A DNA stretch of 57,120 nucleotides from Deltaproteobacteria bacterium. Its GTDB lineage: Bacteria; JAEEML01. The position numbers and the translations under genes were made by a program. Of this stretch, positions 35,593 through 44,432 are shown piece by piece. The stretch spans positions 1 to 57,120 of the forward strand of contig JAEEML010000037.1 in assembly GCA_016283195.1 (NCBI GenBank). The letters run 5' to 3'. Numbering within the stretch: the first letter of the stretch is position 1; the number at the start of each line of letters is the position of its first letter. The notes beneath the pieces are model-generated. The model searched no databases, had not been told where the DNA came from, and saw nothing but the letters and a program-made list of their open reading frames with translations.

Positions 35593-36327
35593 ATGCATTA
35601 CTTAAAAAGTGTCACTCTTTTAGGTGTCCTTACTTTATTTTTGGTGGCCTGCGGCGGCGAAGAAAAAGAGGTAGCTCCCTGTTCTTGTTCTTGTCCCAAA
35701 GCTAATCCGAATAGGCCGGCATGGTGCCCGGTAGACGGTACAACGGGCACAATGATAGATGAACGCGATAATAATCGCCAATATAAAACCGTGATAATTA
35801 ATTGCCAGGAGTGGATGGCTGAGAACTATCGGCGCGAAACCGGGGTCTATTTTGTGCCGCATGGCGACGGCTTTAAAGAGCTCGATGTAGCCGTCTATGG
35901 CCTCCTTTATGCACGGAATACCGTTGTGGCTGAAGATTTCTGCCCGAGCGGCTGGCATGTGCCGAACAATGCCGAATATGAAGCTTTTTTAACTTATGTC
36001 AATAATTATAGAGGTAGTAGCGATGCCTTATTGGCTCTTATCGCCAAAAGCCCGGAATGGTTGCTCTACCCCAATAAAGGCGGTAATGATTTTGGCTTTA
36101 GCGCCATGCCGGCAGGTGCCAAGGTTGGACCTGATCTTTACATGAATGCCGGGTACCGCGCTTATATCTGGTCGACAACGACCGATGGAAAGTATGGTTA
36201 CTTTCTGCGGATTGGTGACATATCTGATGGCACAGCGGAAACCAAAGCCTCGGTGGAAGGCCGAGGCCTTTGGGAAGCTTATTCTGCGCGCTGCCTTAGA
36301 GACTCTCTGCCCCAAGCGGCAAACTGA
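35593..36327 (+). CDS. FISUMP-domain lipoprotein
   Basis: 244 aa. Lipobox LVAC (Cys20), then a CSCSC cluster. From ~50 on it matches the Fibrobacter succinogenes major paralogous domain: GTMIDERDNNRQYKTV, then NCQEWMAENYR, CPSGWHVPNNAEYEAF, GFSAMPAG and the closing SARCLRD. This beta-rich domain is found in surface proteins of Fibrobacter, Bacteroidota and some deltaproteobacteria; its function is unproven, with surface attachment or carbohydrate contact suspected. GAGGAG six bases before ATG supports the start. It stands alone between RNA genes. Confidence 0.9.
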   Translation: MHYLKSVTLLGVLTLFLVACGGEEKEVAPCSCSCPKANPNRPAWCPVDGTTGTMIDERDNNRQYKTVIINCQEWMAENYRRETGVYFVPHGDGFKELDVAVYGLLYARNTVVAEDFCPSGWHVPNNAEYEAFLTYVNNYRGSSDALLALIAKSPEWLLYPNKGGNDFGFSAMPAGAKVGPDLYMNAGYRAYIWSTTTDGKYGYFLRIGDISDGTAETKASVEGRGLWEAYSARCLRDSLPQAAN

Positions 36328-36410
36328 TAATTGCATCTTTAAAATACCATTTACTTTTAGCTAATTACCCGCCAACTTAGACATTATTTAAAACTAAGAT
36401 AATTTTTATC

Positions 36411-36438
36411 TTGCATTTTAATTTTATTGTGCTAGTTA
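36411..36438 (+). promoter_or_regulatory. Possible promoter of the tRNA-Ser/ffs cluster
   Basis: TTGCAT (36411-36416) and TAGTTA (36433-36438) are 16 bp apart in an A/T-rich stretch, ending 15 nt before the first tRNA. Only a moderate match to consensus. Confidence 0.4.
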
Positions 36439-36453
36439 GTGCCAAGGTCGGCA

Positions 36454-36545
36454 GGAGAGCTGGCCGAGTCCGGTTGATGGCGCTTGATTCGAAATCAAGT
36501 GTACCCTTACGGGTATCGGGGGTTCGAATCCCTCGCTCTCCGCCA
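36454..36545 (+). tRNA. tRNA-Ser (anticodon CGA)
   Basis: 92 nt including encoded CCA. Acceptor GGAGAGC/GCTCTCC, anticodon stem CTTGA/TCAAG with loop TTCGAAA (CGA, reads UCG), long class II variable arm around TACCCTTACGGGTA, and T loop TTCGAAT. Confidence 0.96.
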
Positions 36546-36577
36546 CTTTTATTAAGTGGAGGCGCCGGCATGATTGC

Positions 36578-36670
<93 letters not shown>

Positions 36671-36699
36671 TTTGTTTTTTCACCGGTAATCCGGTTTAT

Positions 36700-36796
<97 letters not shown>

Positions 36797-36928
36797 GCCT
36801 TTTTTGCCTTCCCAAAAAAAAGATTATCTAAAATAGCCTTCACTGTTGAGTAATGGTTTTTTTTTATGTTATAGAGCTTTTCGTGTCTTTGTGCGCAGAG
36901 TGTCCGCAGGATACTATGAGGGTTATAC

Positions 36929-39133
36929 ATGGCTAGTAGTGAAGGGACGATGCTGGGAAAATACCTCCTTCTTAGGAAGCTGGATACCGGCGGTATGGGT
37001 GAGATTTTCCTGGCCAAACAGAGCGGCCCTGTCGGCTTTGAGAAGATGGTGGTTATCAAGCGCGTTTTGGCGCAGCACCTTGATAATCAGGACTTTGTCG
37101 AAATGTTCATGCAAGAGGCGCGTATCACCGCCCGCCTCTCTAACCCCAATATTGTTCAGGTATATGACTTTGGCCAAATCGAAGATAGTTACTATACGGC
37201 CATGGAATATATCAAGGGCAAGGGGCTTGATAACATCATAAACCGTTGCAAAAAGCTCAAAAAACACATTCATCCGGCGCATATTATCGAGATAATCTGC
37301 GGCGTTTGTTCCGGCCTCTCTTATGCCCATAATTTAAAAGACGAATACGGCGAGCCGCTACACATCATTCACCGCGATGTAAACCCGCAAAATATTATGG
37401 TTACCTATAATGGCGATATTAAAGTTATCGACTTTGGTATTGCCAAAAGTGAAGTCAACGAGAATAAGACGGAGACGGGCACTTTAAAAGGCAAATTTGT
37501 CTATATGTCGCCGGAGCAAAGCTGTGCCAAAAAGCTCGATAAAAGAAGCGATATTTTCCCTATCGGCATTTGTCTTTATCAACTTTGCGCTTACGATAAT
37601 CCCTTTGCCAAAGCCAATATCGTGCTCTCTTTGGAAGCTATCCAAAAAGAGGATCCGCCACCGCCCAGCACTATTGATCCGGAATATGCCTGTTTTGATC
37701 AAATAATTGCCAAAGCTTTGCAAAAAGAGCCGGATAACCGCTATAGCGATTGCCGGGAAATGCACGATGATTTGCAACGCCTGATGCTGAGCGGCGCTGT
37801 GCAACCGGCTCCTGAGACTCTTGGCGACTTTATGGCCGAGCTCTTTGCCAGTGATTTGCAAAAAGAAAATGAGCGCCTTAAAGAATATGCCCATATCCGG
37901 GTGCCCGAAGAGGCGGGAGCTCCGGCTGCTTCCGGATCCGGCGCCAATTACAACTTGAGCAATGCTCCGACAGTTGTCGGCGCTATGAGTCCAGGCCCGT
38001 CAAGCGGCAATATTCCTCTTACCAATCCCAATATGCCGATGAATAATATGGGCATGGGCAGTTCCGGGGCTTTGCCTTTGCAACAGCCGCCGATGGGGAC
38101 TATGCCCGGCCAACCCTGGATGCCGGGAACTCCCTATGCCCCCATGATGCCGCAGCCAACTATGGGCGGCATGAATCCATATCAGATGGGCACCTTTACC
38201 GGCGTTTATCAGGAACCGCCAAAATCTAATAAGTTAGCTGTATTTCTGGTCGTTACTATTATTTTGCTCATCGGCGCCGGCGGTGCTGCTTTTATTATTA
38301 AAATGGCCCGCGACAAAGCTTTGGGGCTTAATGGCGGCGTTTCGGCCATTACAGCTGTAAAACCCATTAAAGAAATAGCCCCTGTGGCTCAGGTGACAAC
38401 TCCGGAAGCTGTTCCCCAAAAACCGGAAACCGATAAAAAAGCCCCCGAAGCCGAAACCAAAGAGCCGGCCCAGGTGGTTAAAAACAGCGAGAACAAAAAA
38501 GAACCTGCTCCCGCTAAAGAGCTAAAAGAGCCCAAAAAAGAACCTGCTCCGGTAGTAGTGAAAAAAGAAGAACCGCAGCAGCCGAAAGTGATTATGAATA
38601 CCGCTCCTAAAGAGCAGCCCAAAGCGGAACAGCCAAAGGCCGAGCAGCCCAAAGTAGAACCGAAAAAAGAGCAACCCAAAGTGGAGCCGAAAAAAGAGCA
38701 GCCTAAAGCTGAGCCGAAAAAAGAGACTCCCAAAACTGCTCCCGTAGCTCCGCCTCCGGCAGCCGAAACACCTGCCGCGAGCGGCGGTACGCTTATTGCC
38801 GCTTCCAATCCGCCGACGCGGGTTAAATTGGATGGCGCCAAAATCGGGCAAACACCTGGGCTTAGAGCTCAGCTGAAAAAAGCCAGCGGAAAATTAGTTT
38901 TCGGCGATACATCAACGCCTTATGATGTGATTATTAATTACAGAATAAATGATGGCAAAGTAAGCTATACTGTCTCCACCGATCCGGCGAGTATTCTTAC
39001 TCTTAACGGCACAGCCAGAGGCAAGACGCCGCAAACAGTGCAATCCAGCGGAGCGCTTGACAGATTTGAATTTATGGATCCGGCCAGTGCCCAAAAAATG
39101 ACAGTTAATTTGAAAATTACCCCTGATAAATAA
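36929..39133 (+). CDS. Membrane-bound Ser/Thr protein kinase
   Basis: 734 aa of the PknB/myxobacterial type. Kinase domain 11-290: glycine loop around DTGGMGE (19-25), Lys44 in VVIKR, HRDVNPQN (148-155, catalytic Asp150) and DFG (168-170), then MSPEQ. All catalytic residues are present. A Met/Pro/Gly-rich linker (~340-430) leads to one membrane helix (~435-458), then a ~150-residue Lys/Pro/Glu-rich stretch with repeats of KKEQPK type that probably spans the periplasm, and a PEGA-like C-terminal domain (~625-734: RVKLDGAKIGQTPG and LTLNGTARGKTPQT). It may sense the envelope. It leads the set of small genes that follow (24-nt gap). Confidence 0.94.
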   Translation: MASSEGTMLGKYLLLRKLDTGGMGEIFLAKQSGPVGFEKMVVIKRVLAQHLDNQDFVEMFMQEARITARLSNPNIVQVYDFGQIEDSYYTAMEYIKGKGLDNIINRCKKLKKHIHPAHIIEIICGVCSGLSYAHNLKDEYGEPLHIIHRDVNPQNIMVTYNGDIKVIDFGIAKSEVNENKTETGTLKGKFVYMSPEQSCAKKLDKRSDIFPIGICLYQLCAYDNPFAKANIVLSLEAIQKEDPPPPSTIDPEYACFDQIIAKALQKEPDNRYSDCREMHDDLQRLMLSGAVQPAPETLGDFMAELFASDLQKENERLKEYAHIRVPEEAGAPAASGSGANYNLSNAPTVVGAMSPGPSSGNIPLTNPNMPMNNMGMGSSGALPLQQPPMGTMPGQPWMPGTPYAPMMPQPTMGGMNPYQMGTFTGVYQEPPKSNKLAVFLVVTIILLIGAGGAAFIIKMARDKALGLNGGVSAITAVKPIKEIAPVAQVTTPEAVPQKPETDKKAPEAETKEPAQVVKNSENKKEPAPAKELKEPKKEPAPVVVKKEEPQQPKVIMNTAPKEQPKAEQPKAEQPKVEPKKEQPKVEPKKEQPKAEPKKETPKTAPVAPPPAAETPAASGGTLIAASNPPTRVKLDGAKIGQTPGLRAQLKKASGKLVFGDTSTPYDVIINYRINDGKVSYTVSTDPASILTLNGTARGKTPQTVQSSGALDRFEFMDPASAQKMTVNLKITPDK

Positions 39134-39157
39134 CTTTAACAAGCAAGGAGAGAAGAG

Positions 39158-39475
39158 ATGGAATCATTTAAAATCGGTGATGCAAGGCGGCCGCAAATAG
39201 CAGCTACCCCCAGAAAAAAAGCTGGCAAAGAGCAGGAAGAAGCCGGAAAATCTCTGGGCTTTGAGCGTATTGAGAAGTTTTTGGAAGCCGATGATACCGC
39301 GGCGCAGCTGAAAGCTTTGGAAGATTCTATGGACGCTCTTAAAAAATTAGCGGCCGAAGCTGTTTCTCCGAGAGAAAAAAGCGCTGCCGAAAAAGCGCTG
39401 AAAGCCTATGTAAATACTATGGATCTTGTCCAGTTTCTCCTAAAGACCAAAGAACAAATGATGGCCGCTAAATAA
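39158..39475 (+). CDS. Small helical protein, possible secretion accessory
   Basis: 105 aa, no signal peptide. The first ~30 residues are polar and basic, the rest a predicted helical hairpin (~45-100) with a break at VSPREKSA. Size and shape resemble type III needle or co-chaperone (SctE/SctF-class) proteins, but no diagnostic motif is seen. AAGGAGAG precedes the ATG. It lies 24 nt after the kinase gene. Confidence 0.6.
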   Translation: MESFKIGDARRPQIAATPRKKAGKEQEEAGKSLGFERIEKFLEADDTAAQLKALEDSMDALKKLAAEAVSPREKSAAEKALKAYVNTMDLVQFLLKTKEQMMAAK

Positions 39476-39574
39476 TTTTTTTAACCAAAAAAAAGAGTAT
39501 CTGCGTACTTCATGCAGACGCTAAAGCTGGCGGGTGATGATGACCTGCTACAGCGATAAAATAGGAGGTCTCAA

Positions 39575-40126
39575 ATGAATATCACCAGTAACGTAAATGT
39601 TGACCGTAGTCTTGGAACCAAATTGAGCGTTGGTGCTCAACGCACTCGCCAAACCGAGAAAACCGATTTTGGTTCAAAATTGAAAGAGGGTCTCTCCAAA
39701 GTGGGCGATGTGGCTCTGCAAGCCGGTAATGTGGCTGCTCCTTTCCTGCCGGGTGGCTCGGTTGTCTCCGCCGCTATCAGCGGTGTAGCTTCTCTGAAAG
39801 ATGCTGCCGGCGGTGCCAGCTCCGGTCTCGGCCGCGTTGGCGGGGCAGTTACTTCCAACAGTGCCATGATTGGTGGCTCCGGCTCTGTCGGTGGTAGCGG
39901 CGCTGTAAGCACCGGTGCCGGTGCGGTTTCCGGTAACAGTGGCGATTCTTCTATGGCTCTTTTGCAAGCTACCCGCGAAATGCAGGAAATGAGCCAACAG
40001 TTCAATTTGCAATATTTGCAATTACAGCAAGATATGCAAAACGAGAACCGCCAATTCTCTATGGTCTCCAATATCATGAAAGTTAAACATGATACTGCCA
40101 AGACCGCTATCCAGAACGTGCGCTAA
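39575..40126 (+). CDS. Gly/Ser-rich protein with type III needle-like C-terminus
   Basis: 183 aa, no signal peptide. N-terminus polar (1-35), then a helix and a Gly/Ser/Ala-rich flexible middle (~60-120). The last ~55 residues are one long helix, Gln/Met-rich (LQQDMQNENRQF), ending SNIMKVKHDTAKTAIQNVR. That end resembles the C-terminus of T3SS needle subunits as I recall them (SNTVKV, then AAIIQNFR in PrgI/MxiH). Needle subunits are ~80 aa, so this would be an extended relative or a rod/translocator-type protein. AGGAGG precedes the ATG; a strong terminator follows. Confidence 0.6.
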   Translation: MNITSNVNVDRSLGTKLSVGAQRTRQTEKTDFGSKLKEGLSKVGDVALQAGNVAAPFLPGGSVVSAAISGVASLKDAAGGASSGLGRVGGAVTSNSAMIGGSGSVGGSGAVSTGAGAVSGNSGDSSMALLQATREMQEMSQQFNLQYLQLQQDMQNENRQFSMVSNIMKVKHDTAKTAIQNVR

Positions 40127-40147
40127 TTAAATAATTAGCCGGCAAAA

Positions 40148-40190
40148 TAAAAAAGGGCAGCTTTTGAAAAAATAAAGCTGCCCTTTTTTT
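40148..40190 (+). terminator. Rho-independent terminator
   Basis: Perfect stem AAAAAAGGGCAGCTTT/AAAGCTGCCCTTTTTT with a short A-rich loop, ending in seven T. It closes the kinase-to-needle-like unit and, being symmetric, could act in both directions. Confidence 0.92.
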
Positions 40191-40307
40191 ATTAATAAGC
40201 AATTGACCGGCTGATTTTATCCGGCTAGAATTAGTTCGTTGTTTTTTCGCAACAATAAAAAGGGAACTCCGATAATAAAGGAGCCCTTAGATGAGAGGAT
40301 CGAAGGC

Positions 40308-40724
40308 ATGAGTAAAGAAGAGATGATAACCGGATTGATCGAAGTACCGCAGAAACAGGCTTCCATGCTTTTGGAGGCAGGTTATCTCCTTATGGAACTC
40401 GGTAAAAATAAAGAAGCCGAGGAGACATTCCAAGGAGTGGCTGCCCTTCTTCCGCATAGTGAAGTGCCGCACATGGCTCTTGGCCATCTCTATTTCTCCC
40501 AAGGAAAATTCAATCAGTCGCTTACAGAACACCGCGCAGCTGCCAAACTTAATGCCAATTCGGCTTTGGCTTTTGCCTCTGTCGGTGAAGTGCTGCTCTT
40601 TTTGAAAAAACCAGAACAAGCTTTAAAAGAACTGGCCAAAGCTATCGAACTCGACCCCGATGGATCGGCCGGTGAATTTGCGAAATCCCTCCGCGATGCC
40701 CAAAAACAGGGTGTTTTCGGCTAA
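40308..40724 (+). CDS. TPR protein resembling SctG/SycD/LcrH chaperones
   Basis: 138 aa from ATG at 40308, which has GAGAGG nine bases upstream; an in-frame TTG at 40239 lacks a ribosome site. Three TPRs (~20-120): SMLLEAGYLLMELGKNKEAE, then PHMALGHLYFSQGKFNQSL and AFASVGEVLLFLKKPEQAL, followed by DPDGS and a short tail. Three TPRs in a protein of this size, cytoplasmic, is the plan of class II type III chaperones that guard translocators. TPRs are common, so this is a family-level guess strengthened by neighbours. Confidence 0.62.
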   Translation: MSKEEMITGLIEVPQKQASMLLEAGYLLMELGKNKEAEETFQGVAALLPHSEVPHMALGHLYFSQGKFNQSLTEHRAAAKLNANSALAFASVGEVLLFLKKPEQALKELAKAIELDPDGSAGEFAKSLRDAQKQGVFG

Positions 40725-40742
40725 GGATTTAGTGAGGAACTT

Positions 40743-41054
40743 ATGACCGTTACCGTTAGTGGCGCTTATCGTCCGGTTGATTTTAACGTTTCCGGGCCAA
40801 TATCTCCTCAGGATAATCAGCCTGTGAGCGGAGAAATTAAAACAGCACCGCAGCAAAATGTGGAACTAAAGCCGGTGCGCGATAGTTTGGACATCAGCTT
40901 AAGAGCCGCGATAAGCACCATGTTGGCTTCGCATCCGCTGGTTAATACTCTTTCCAGTGAGGAAAGAGCAGCTCTGGTTAGCGCAGTGGAATTTTCTTTG
41001 AAACAAGGTATCGGGATCTCCTCTTTAATACGCATTATCGAACGCAGCCGCTAA
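40743..41054 (+). CDS. Small polar protein downstream of the TPR chaperone
   Basis: 103 aa, no signal peptide, not recognised. The N-terminal half is polar and Pro/Val/Ser-rich, probably disordered; the C-terminal half is a compact helical domain with two short helices around LSSEERAALVSAVEFSL and GIGISSLIRIIE. It starts 18 nt after the chaperone-like gene, with GAGGAA before the ATG. Placement suggests a partner or substrate of that chaperone. Confidence 0.6.
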   Translation: MTVTVSGAYRPVDFNVSGPISPQDNQPVSGEIKTAPQQNVELKPVRDSLDISLRAAISTMLASHPLVNTLSSEERAALVSAVEFSLKQGIGISSLIRIIERSR

Positions 41055-41159
41055 TATTTCCCCTTAATAATATTTTTTGTGGTGAAAAGAGTGGCTGTTT
41101 GCTCCTTATGATTAGGTTTATTTGATGAGCTGCTCTGCTTTCGGCCCGCTTTTAGAGTC

Positions 41160-43571
41160 ATGAATTTTCTCATTATATCTTTGCTGTTTATGACTCTGCC
41201 CGTAGATGAAGCCTGGCCACCCTTGGCCGGCTATGACCTTGGCGCTATGGAGGGCAGCTCTTTTGGCATATTGGAAAAAGATCTGCTCCCGGCGGCGCAG
41301 GATAGCGCTTCGATTTTAGATATTTGGCTTATTCCGGCCATCTATCTCCCTTATGGCAGCGGTGGCCACTCCGAATTGGAAGATTTGCGCTACTCGGCTT
41401 ATGGGCGCAGTTTTCGCAGTAATCACACTTTTATTGAAAATATAGATGTGAGCGACCCTTTTAACGACGGTGTGCCCATGATTAGTGCGCCATGGCCGCT
41501 CTGGAGCTCTATGCGCTTTTCCGGCCTTAGAAATACTTACGGCGAGCAGCTGGGAGTAACTTATAATTTGGCGCGCCCCATTAGTCCCGGCCTTTCCGGC
41601 TCTATAGAGAGCTCGTTTATTGATGAAACCGGCGGGCCAACGCTTATTCCGCCGCATACTCTGGACGGTGAGCCGGGGACGGTGCGCGGGGCCACTCTTA
41701 AGAGAAGGGAAATAGCGCGCAATTATTATTTTGGCGGTCTGGCCCGTTATTGCGGTGAGCGATATTGCCTTTGGTTTAGCGCCGATTATCAAAAACTTGA
41801 TCGCACTTTTATCACCCATGACCATTTGGATGCTGGTGAGCGTTTGCGTCTGGCCAGCGGCTTTGAAGCGCAAAAAAGCGGCTATAAAATATCTATGCGC
41901 TTTTTATATGAAATGGCAAAGCGCCAGGATTACGGCGGGGAATATCGCCTTAGTGCTACCGATTTGGCCAGCCAAAAGGCCCATGCTTTTCATGGGCAAT
42001 TTAATCTGCGCAAAGGGCGCATGGCTTTGCAACTGGGTTATACCGAGCGCCTGGAAAATATTACTCCCCATAGCTTAGTAGAGCATTTGGAAATTAGCGA
42101 TCTTAGGGCCCAGGGCTCGCTGCTCCCCAAATACGGTGAGGCCAGTCGCGGCCTTTTTCAGCTTAATTTAAACTATCTCGGGCGGCATCATCGCTTTTAT
42201 AACACTGTGCTTATCGACGGCGTTTATTATACACCGGCCGCGCGTGAACGCCTCTATACTTATTTAGGGCAGAGTGAATGGCGGGAAACTGTTACCGGTG
42301 AGGCAAAACTTTACCATCATCGCTACCGCCTGCGTACTTGGTATAATTATAAGCGCTCTTTTAAAAAAATTAAACTTAACGGCGTATTGGGAATTTTTGC
42401 CCAGCATACTCAGGCTCAGGGGCAGGATGTGGGCTTTTCCTGGCTTTCGCCCTATGGCCGCCTTGATAGTACTTTTCTCTTTTCGCCGCGTTTTTTTATT
42501 ACTATCGCCGGCCTTACCGATGTGCCGGATTTGCCGTATCAGGCTATTTTATATGCTAATAAAGCTTTGCCTTATACTGCCCGCACATTTTGGTTTGATA
42601 ATAACGAAAACGGCCTTTTTGAGTCCGGAGAAGAGGGCGCTTTGGTGCGCCGCGGCGGAGGCGGTACCCACGCTATAAGTGAGAATTTGCGCCCGGCCAG
42701 AGAATGGGAGCTCTTTATCGGTTTTGGCGGCAAAAGCGGCAAAAAATTAAACTGGCGCTTTAATATTATCGAGCGCTTTTATACCGGCCGCTATATGGTT
42801 TTATATAGTGAAAATCAGCGCTCTCTTTTTAGCGCAACAGCCTTTAAAGACCCAATGGGCAGTGCGCGCGGGGCTAATGCCTCACTTTCCGGCAGCGGCC
42901 AGGATCTAACGGCTTTTATCAAAGAAAGTGCCCTTTGGGGCAAAGATAGTTATATTTTAGAAAATGACAGCCGTTTGTCTTTTTATCAGGGAATTGAACT
43001 GGAACTTTATAGTGCCGGCAAAGTGGGCTTTTTTCATCTTTCCGGCACAGCTTATTGGGTAGAGGGCTTTGCTCCTTATGGCAACGGGCCGGAATATAAC
43101 GATTTTATGGCTATAGACGAAGAAAGTGCCGACCCAAACTGGCAAATAAACGAAAAAGGGCGCTTTGATAGCTGCCGCGCTTTGGGGCTGAATATTTTGT
43201 GGGGCATAAAGCTCTTTGGCAGCGCCCGCTACGGCGCACTCTTTTTTGCCAGCCTCACCCGTTATCGCGATGGCGAGCCCTTTTCGCGTATTGTTGTTAA
43301 TGATACTTTGCCTCAGGGCGCTACGCCCATAATGGCCAACTGGCGGGCCGGCGCGCGCTATACTTTCCACATGAGTTCCGATTTGCGCCTCGCTTATCGC
43401 CTGCCGCTGGGGCTCACCACTTTGTGGCTTGTGGCCGATATTTATAATCTTCTCGACTCGCGTGCCGAAATAACGGAATATGCCCGCTCCGGCGGCAACT
43501 GGCGGCAGGCTATGGAAATTTTGCCGGCCCGCACTTTTATGCTCAAAGTAAAAATTAATTTTGGCGGCTAG
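41160..43571 (+). CDS. TonB-dependent receptor-like outer-membrane barrel
   Basis: 803 aa. A short signal peptide (~1-18), then a reduced plug-like region (~50-130: YGRSFRSNHTFIENIDVSDPFNDG, a segment common in TonB-receptor plugs) followed by ~650 residues of aromatic-rich beta strands, with the last strand RTFMLKVKINF typical of TonB receptors. No clear TonB box or complete plug is seen, so the protein may be a degenerate receptor or a related transporter. Substrate unknown. The ldcA-like gene follows by 24 nt. The ribosome site is weak. Confidence 0.82.
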   Translation: MNFLIISLLFMTLPVDEAWPPLAGYDLGAMEGSSFGILEKDLLPAAQDSASILDIWLIPAIYLPYGSGGHSELEDLRYSAYGRSFRSNHTFIENIDVSDPFNDGVPMISAPWPLWSSMRFSGLRNTYGEQLGVTYNLARPISPGLSGSIESSFIDETGGPTLIPPHTLDGEPGTVRGATLKRREIARNYYFGGLARYCGERYCLWFSADYQKLDRTFITHDHLDAGERLRLASGFEAQKSGYKISMRFLYEMAKRQDYGGEYRLSATDLASQKAHAFHGQFNLRKGRMALQLGYTERLENITPHSLVEHLEISDLRAQGSLLPKYGEASRGLFQLNLNYLGRHHRFYNTVLIDGVYYTPAARERLYTYLGQSEWRETVTGEAKLYHHRYRLRTWYNYKRSFKKIKLNGVLGIFAQHTQAQGQDVGFSWLSPYGRLDSTFLFSPRFFITIAGLTDVPDLPYQAILYANKALPYTARTFWFDNNENGLFESGEEGALVRRGGGGTHAISENLRPAREWELFIGFGGKSGKKLNWRFNIIERFYTGRYMVLYSENQRSLFSATAFKDPMGSARGANASLSGSGQDLTAFIKESALWGKDSYILENDSRLSFYQGIELELYSAGKVGFFHLSGTAYWVEGFAPYGNGPEYNDFMAIDEESADPNWQINEKGRFDSCRALGLNILWGIKLFGSARYGALFFASLTRYRDGEPFSRIVVNDTLPQGATPIMANWRAGARYTFHMSSDLRLAYRLPLGLTTLWLVADIYNLLDSRAEITEYARSGGNWRQAMEILPARTFMLKVKINFGG

Positions 43572-43595
43572 GGCAGCCGGCGTATAGGAAAAATA

Positions 43596-44432
43596 ATGGA
43601 AATTGCAATTATTATGCCCTCTTCTCCTTGTAAAAAAGAGGCTCTTGAAGCTGGCCTTGATATATTAAAATCATGGGGACATACCCCACTGCTCAGTCCT
43701 CTGGCCGAGCGGCCCGCTAAGCGTTATTTGGCCGGCAGCCGTGAGGAGCGCTTAGCAGAGCTTGATTGGGCACTTAACAGCAGCGCACCCTTCATTATGG
43801 CCGGGCGCGGCGGCTATGGCGTGCATCAGCTTTTGCCCTATTTGAATAAAAAAGCCATAGCCGCCGCCGCAAAGCCGCTCATGGGCTTTAGTGATATAAC
43901 GGCTTTGCACCAAATGTGGCTTTTAGCCGGCGCTCCGGTTTACCACGGCCCCAATGTCAGCACTCTTTATAAGCTGGATGAGAAAAGCCTAAAATACACC
44001 GCAGCTCTTCTTTCCGGGCAAGATGTAGTTAAGGAAATTATAGCTGATTTTAATGCTAAAATAACAGCACCTTATGTCCCAAATTGCCTTTTGGGTGGCA
44101 ATTTGGCTATGCTGGCCAGCTTGGCCGGAACGCCATATTTATATAAACCTGCGGAGAAATTTACCCTCTTTTTAGAAGATATCGGCGAGGCGCCGTACCG
44201 CCTGGATCGCCTTTTGCAACAGCTTTTGCTGTGCGGCTATTTTGCGCCCGTAGAGCGAGTTTTCTTAGGGGAATTTGTGGGCTGCGATCCCGATGCCGCA
44301 GCCGGTTATAAGGCCATAGATGTTTTAAAAGAGTTTTTTGCTGAGCTTGATATTCCCGCTTTTGCCGGTTTTCCGACGGGGCACGGAGAAGTTAATTATC
44401 CTCTTTTCCTTGGCAGGCAGAAAAGTAATTAG
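43596..44432 (+). CDS. ldcA: LD-carboxypeptidase (peptidase S66, LdcA/MccF-like)
   Basis: 278 aa, family length ~300. It releases the terminal D-Ala from L,D-linked peptidoglycan tetrapeptides in cell-wall recycling; MccF relatives cut microcin C. The catalytic triad is complete: Ser99 in GFSD, Glu194 in LEDIGE, His263 in GHGE. The family motif RGGYG is at 71-75. No signal peptide, so cytoplasmic. It is probably co-transcribed with the barrel gene upstream. Its stop overlaps the stop of the converging gene by 4 nt. LdcA is more likely than MccF because no microcin genes are near. Confidence 0.93.
   Translation: MEIAIIMPSSPCKKEALEAGLDILKSWGHTPLLSPLAERPAKRYLAGSREERLAELDWALNSSAPFIMAGRGGYGVHQLLPYLNKKAIAAAAKPLMGFSDITALHQMWLLAGAPVYHGPNVSTLYKLDEKSLKYTAALLSGQDVVKEIIADFNAKITAPYVPNCLLGGNLAMLASLAGTPYLYKPAEKFTLFLEDIGEAPYRLDRLLQQLLLCGYFAPVERVFLGEFVGCDPDAAAGYKAIDVLKEFFAELDIPAFAGFPTGHGEVNYPLFLGRQKSN

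Noticed and set aside
40239-40307. TTG start adding 23 residues to the TPR chaperone
   Set aside because: No ribosome site before the TTG; ATG 40308 has one. Left as a minor alternative.
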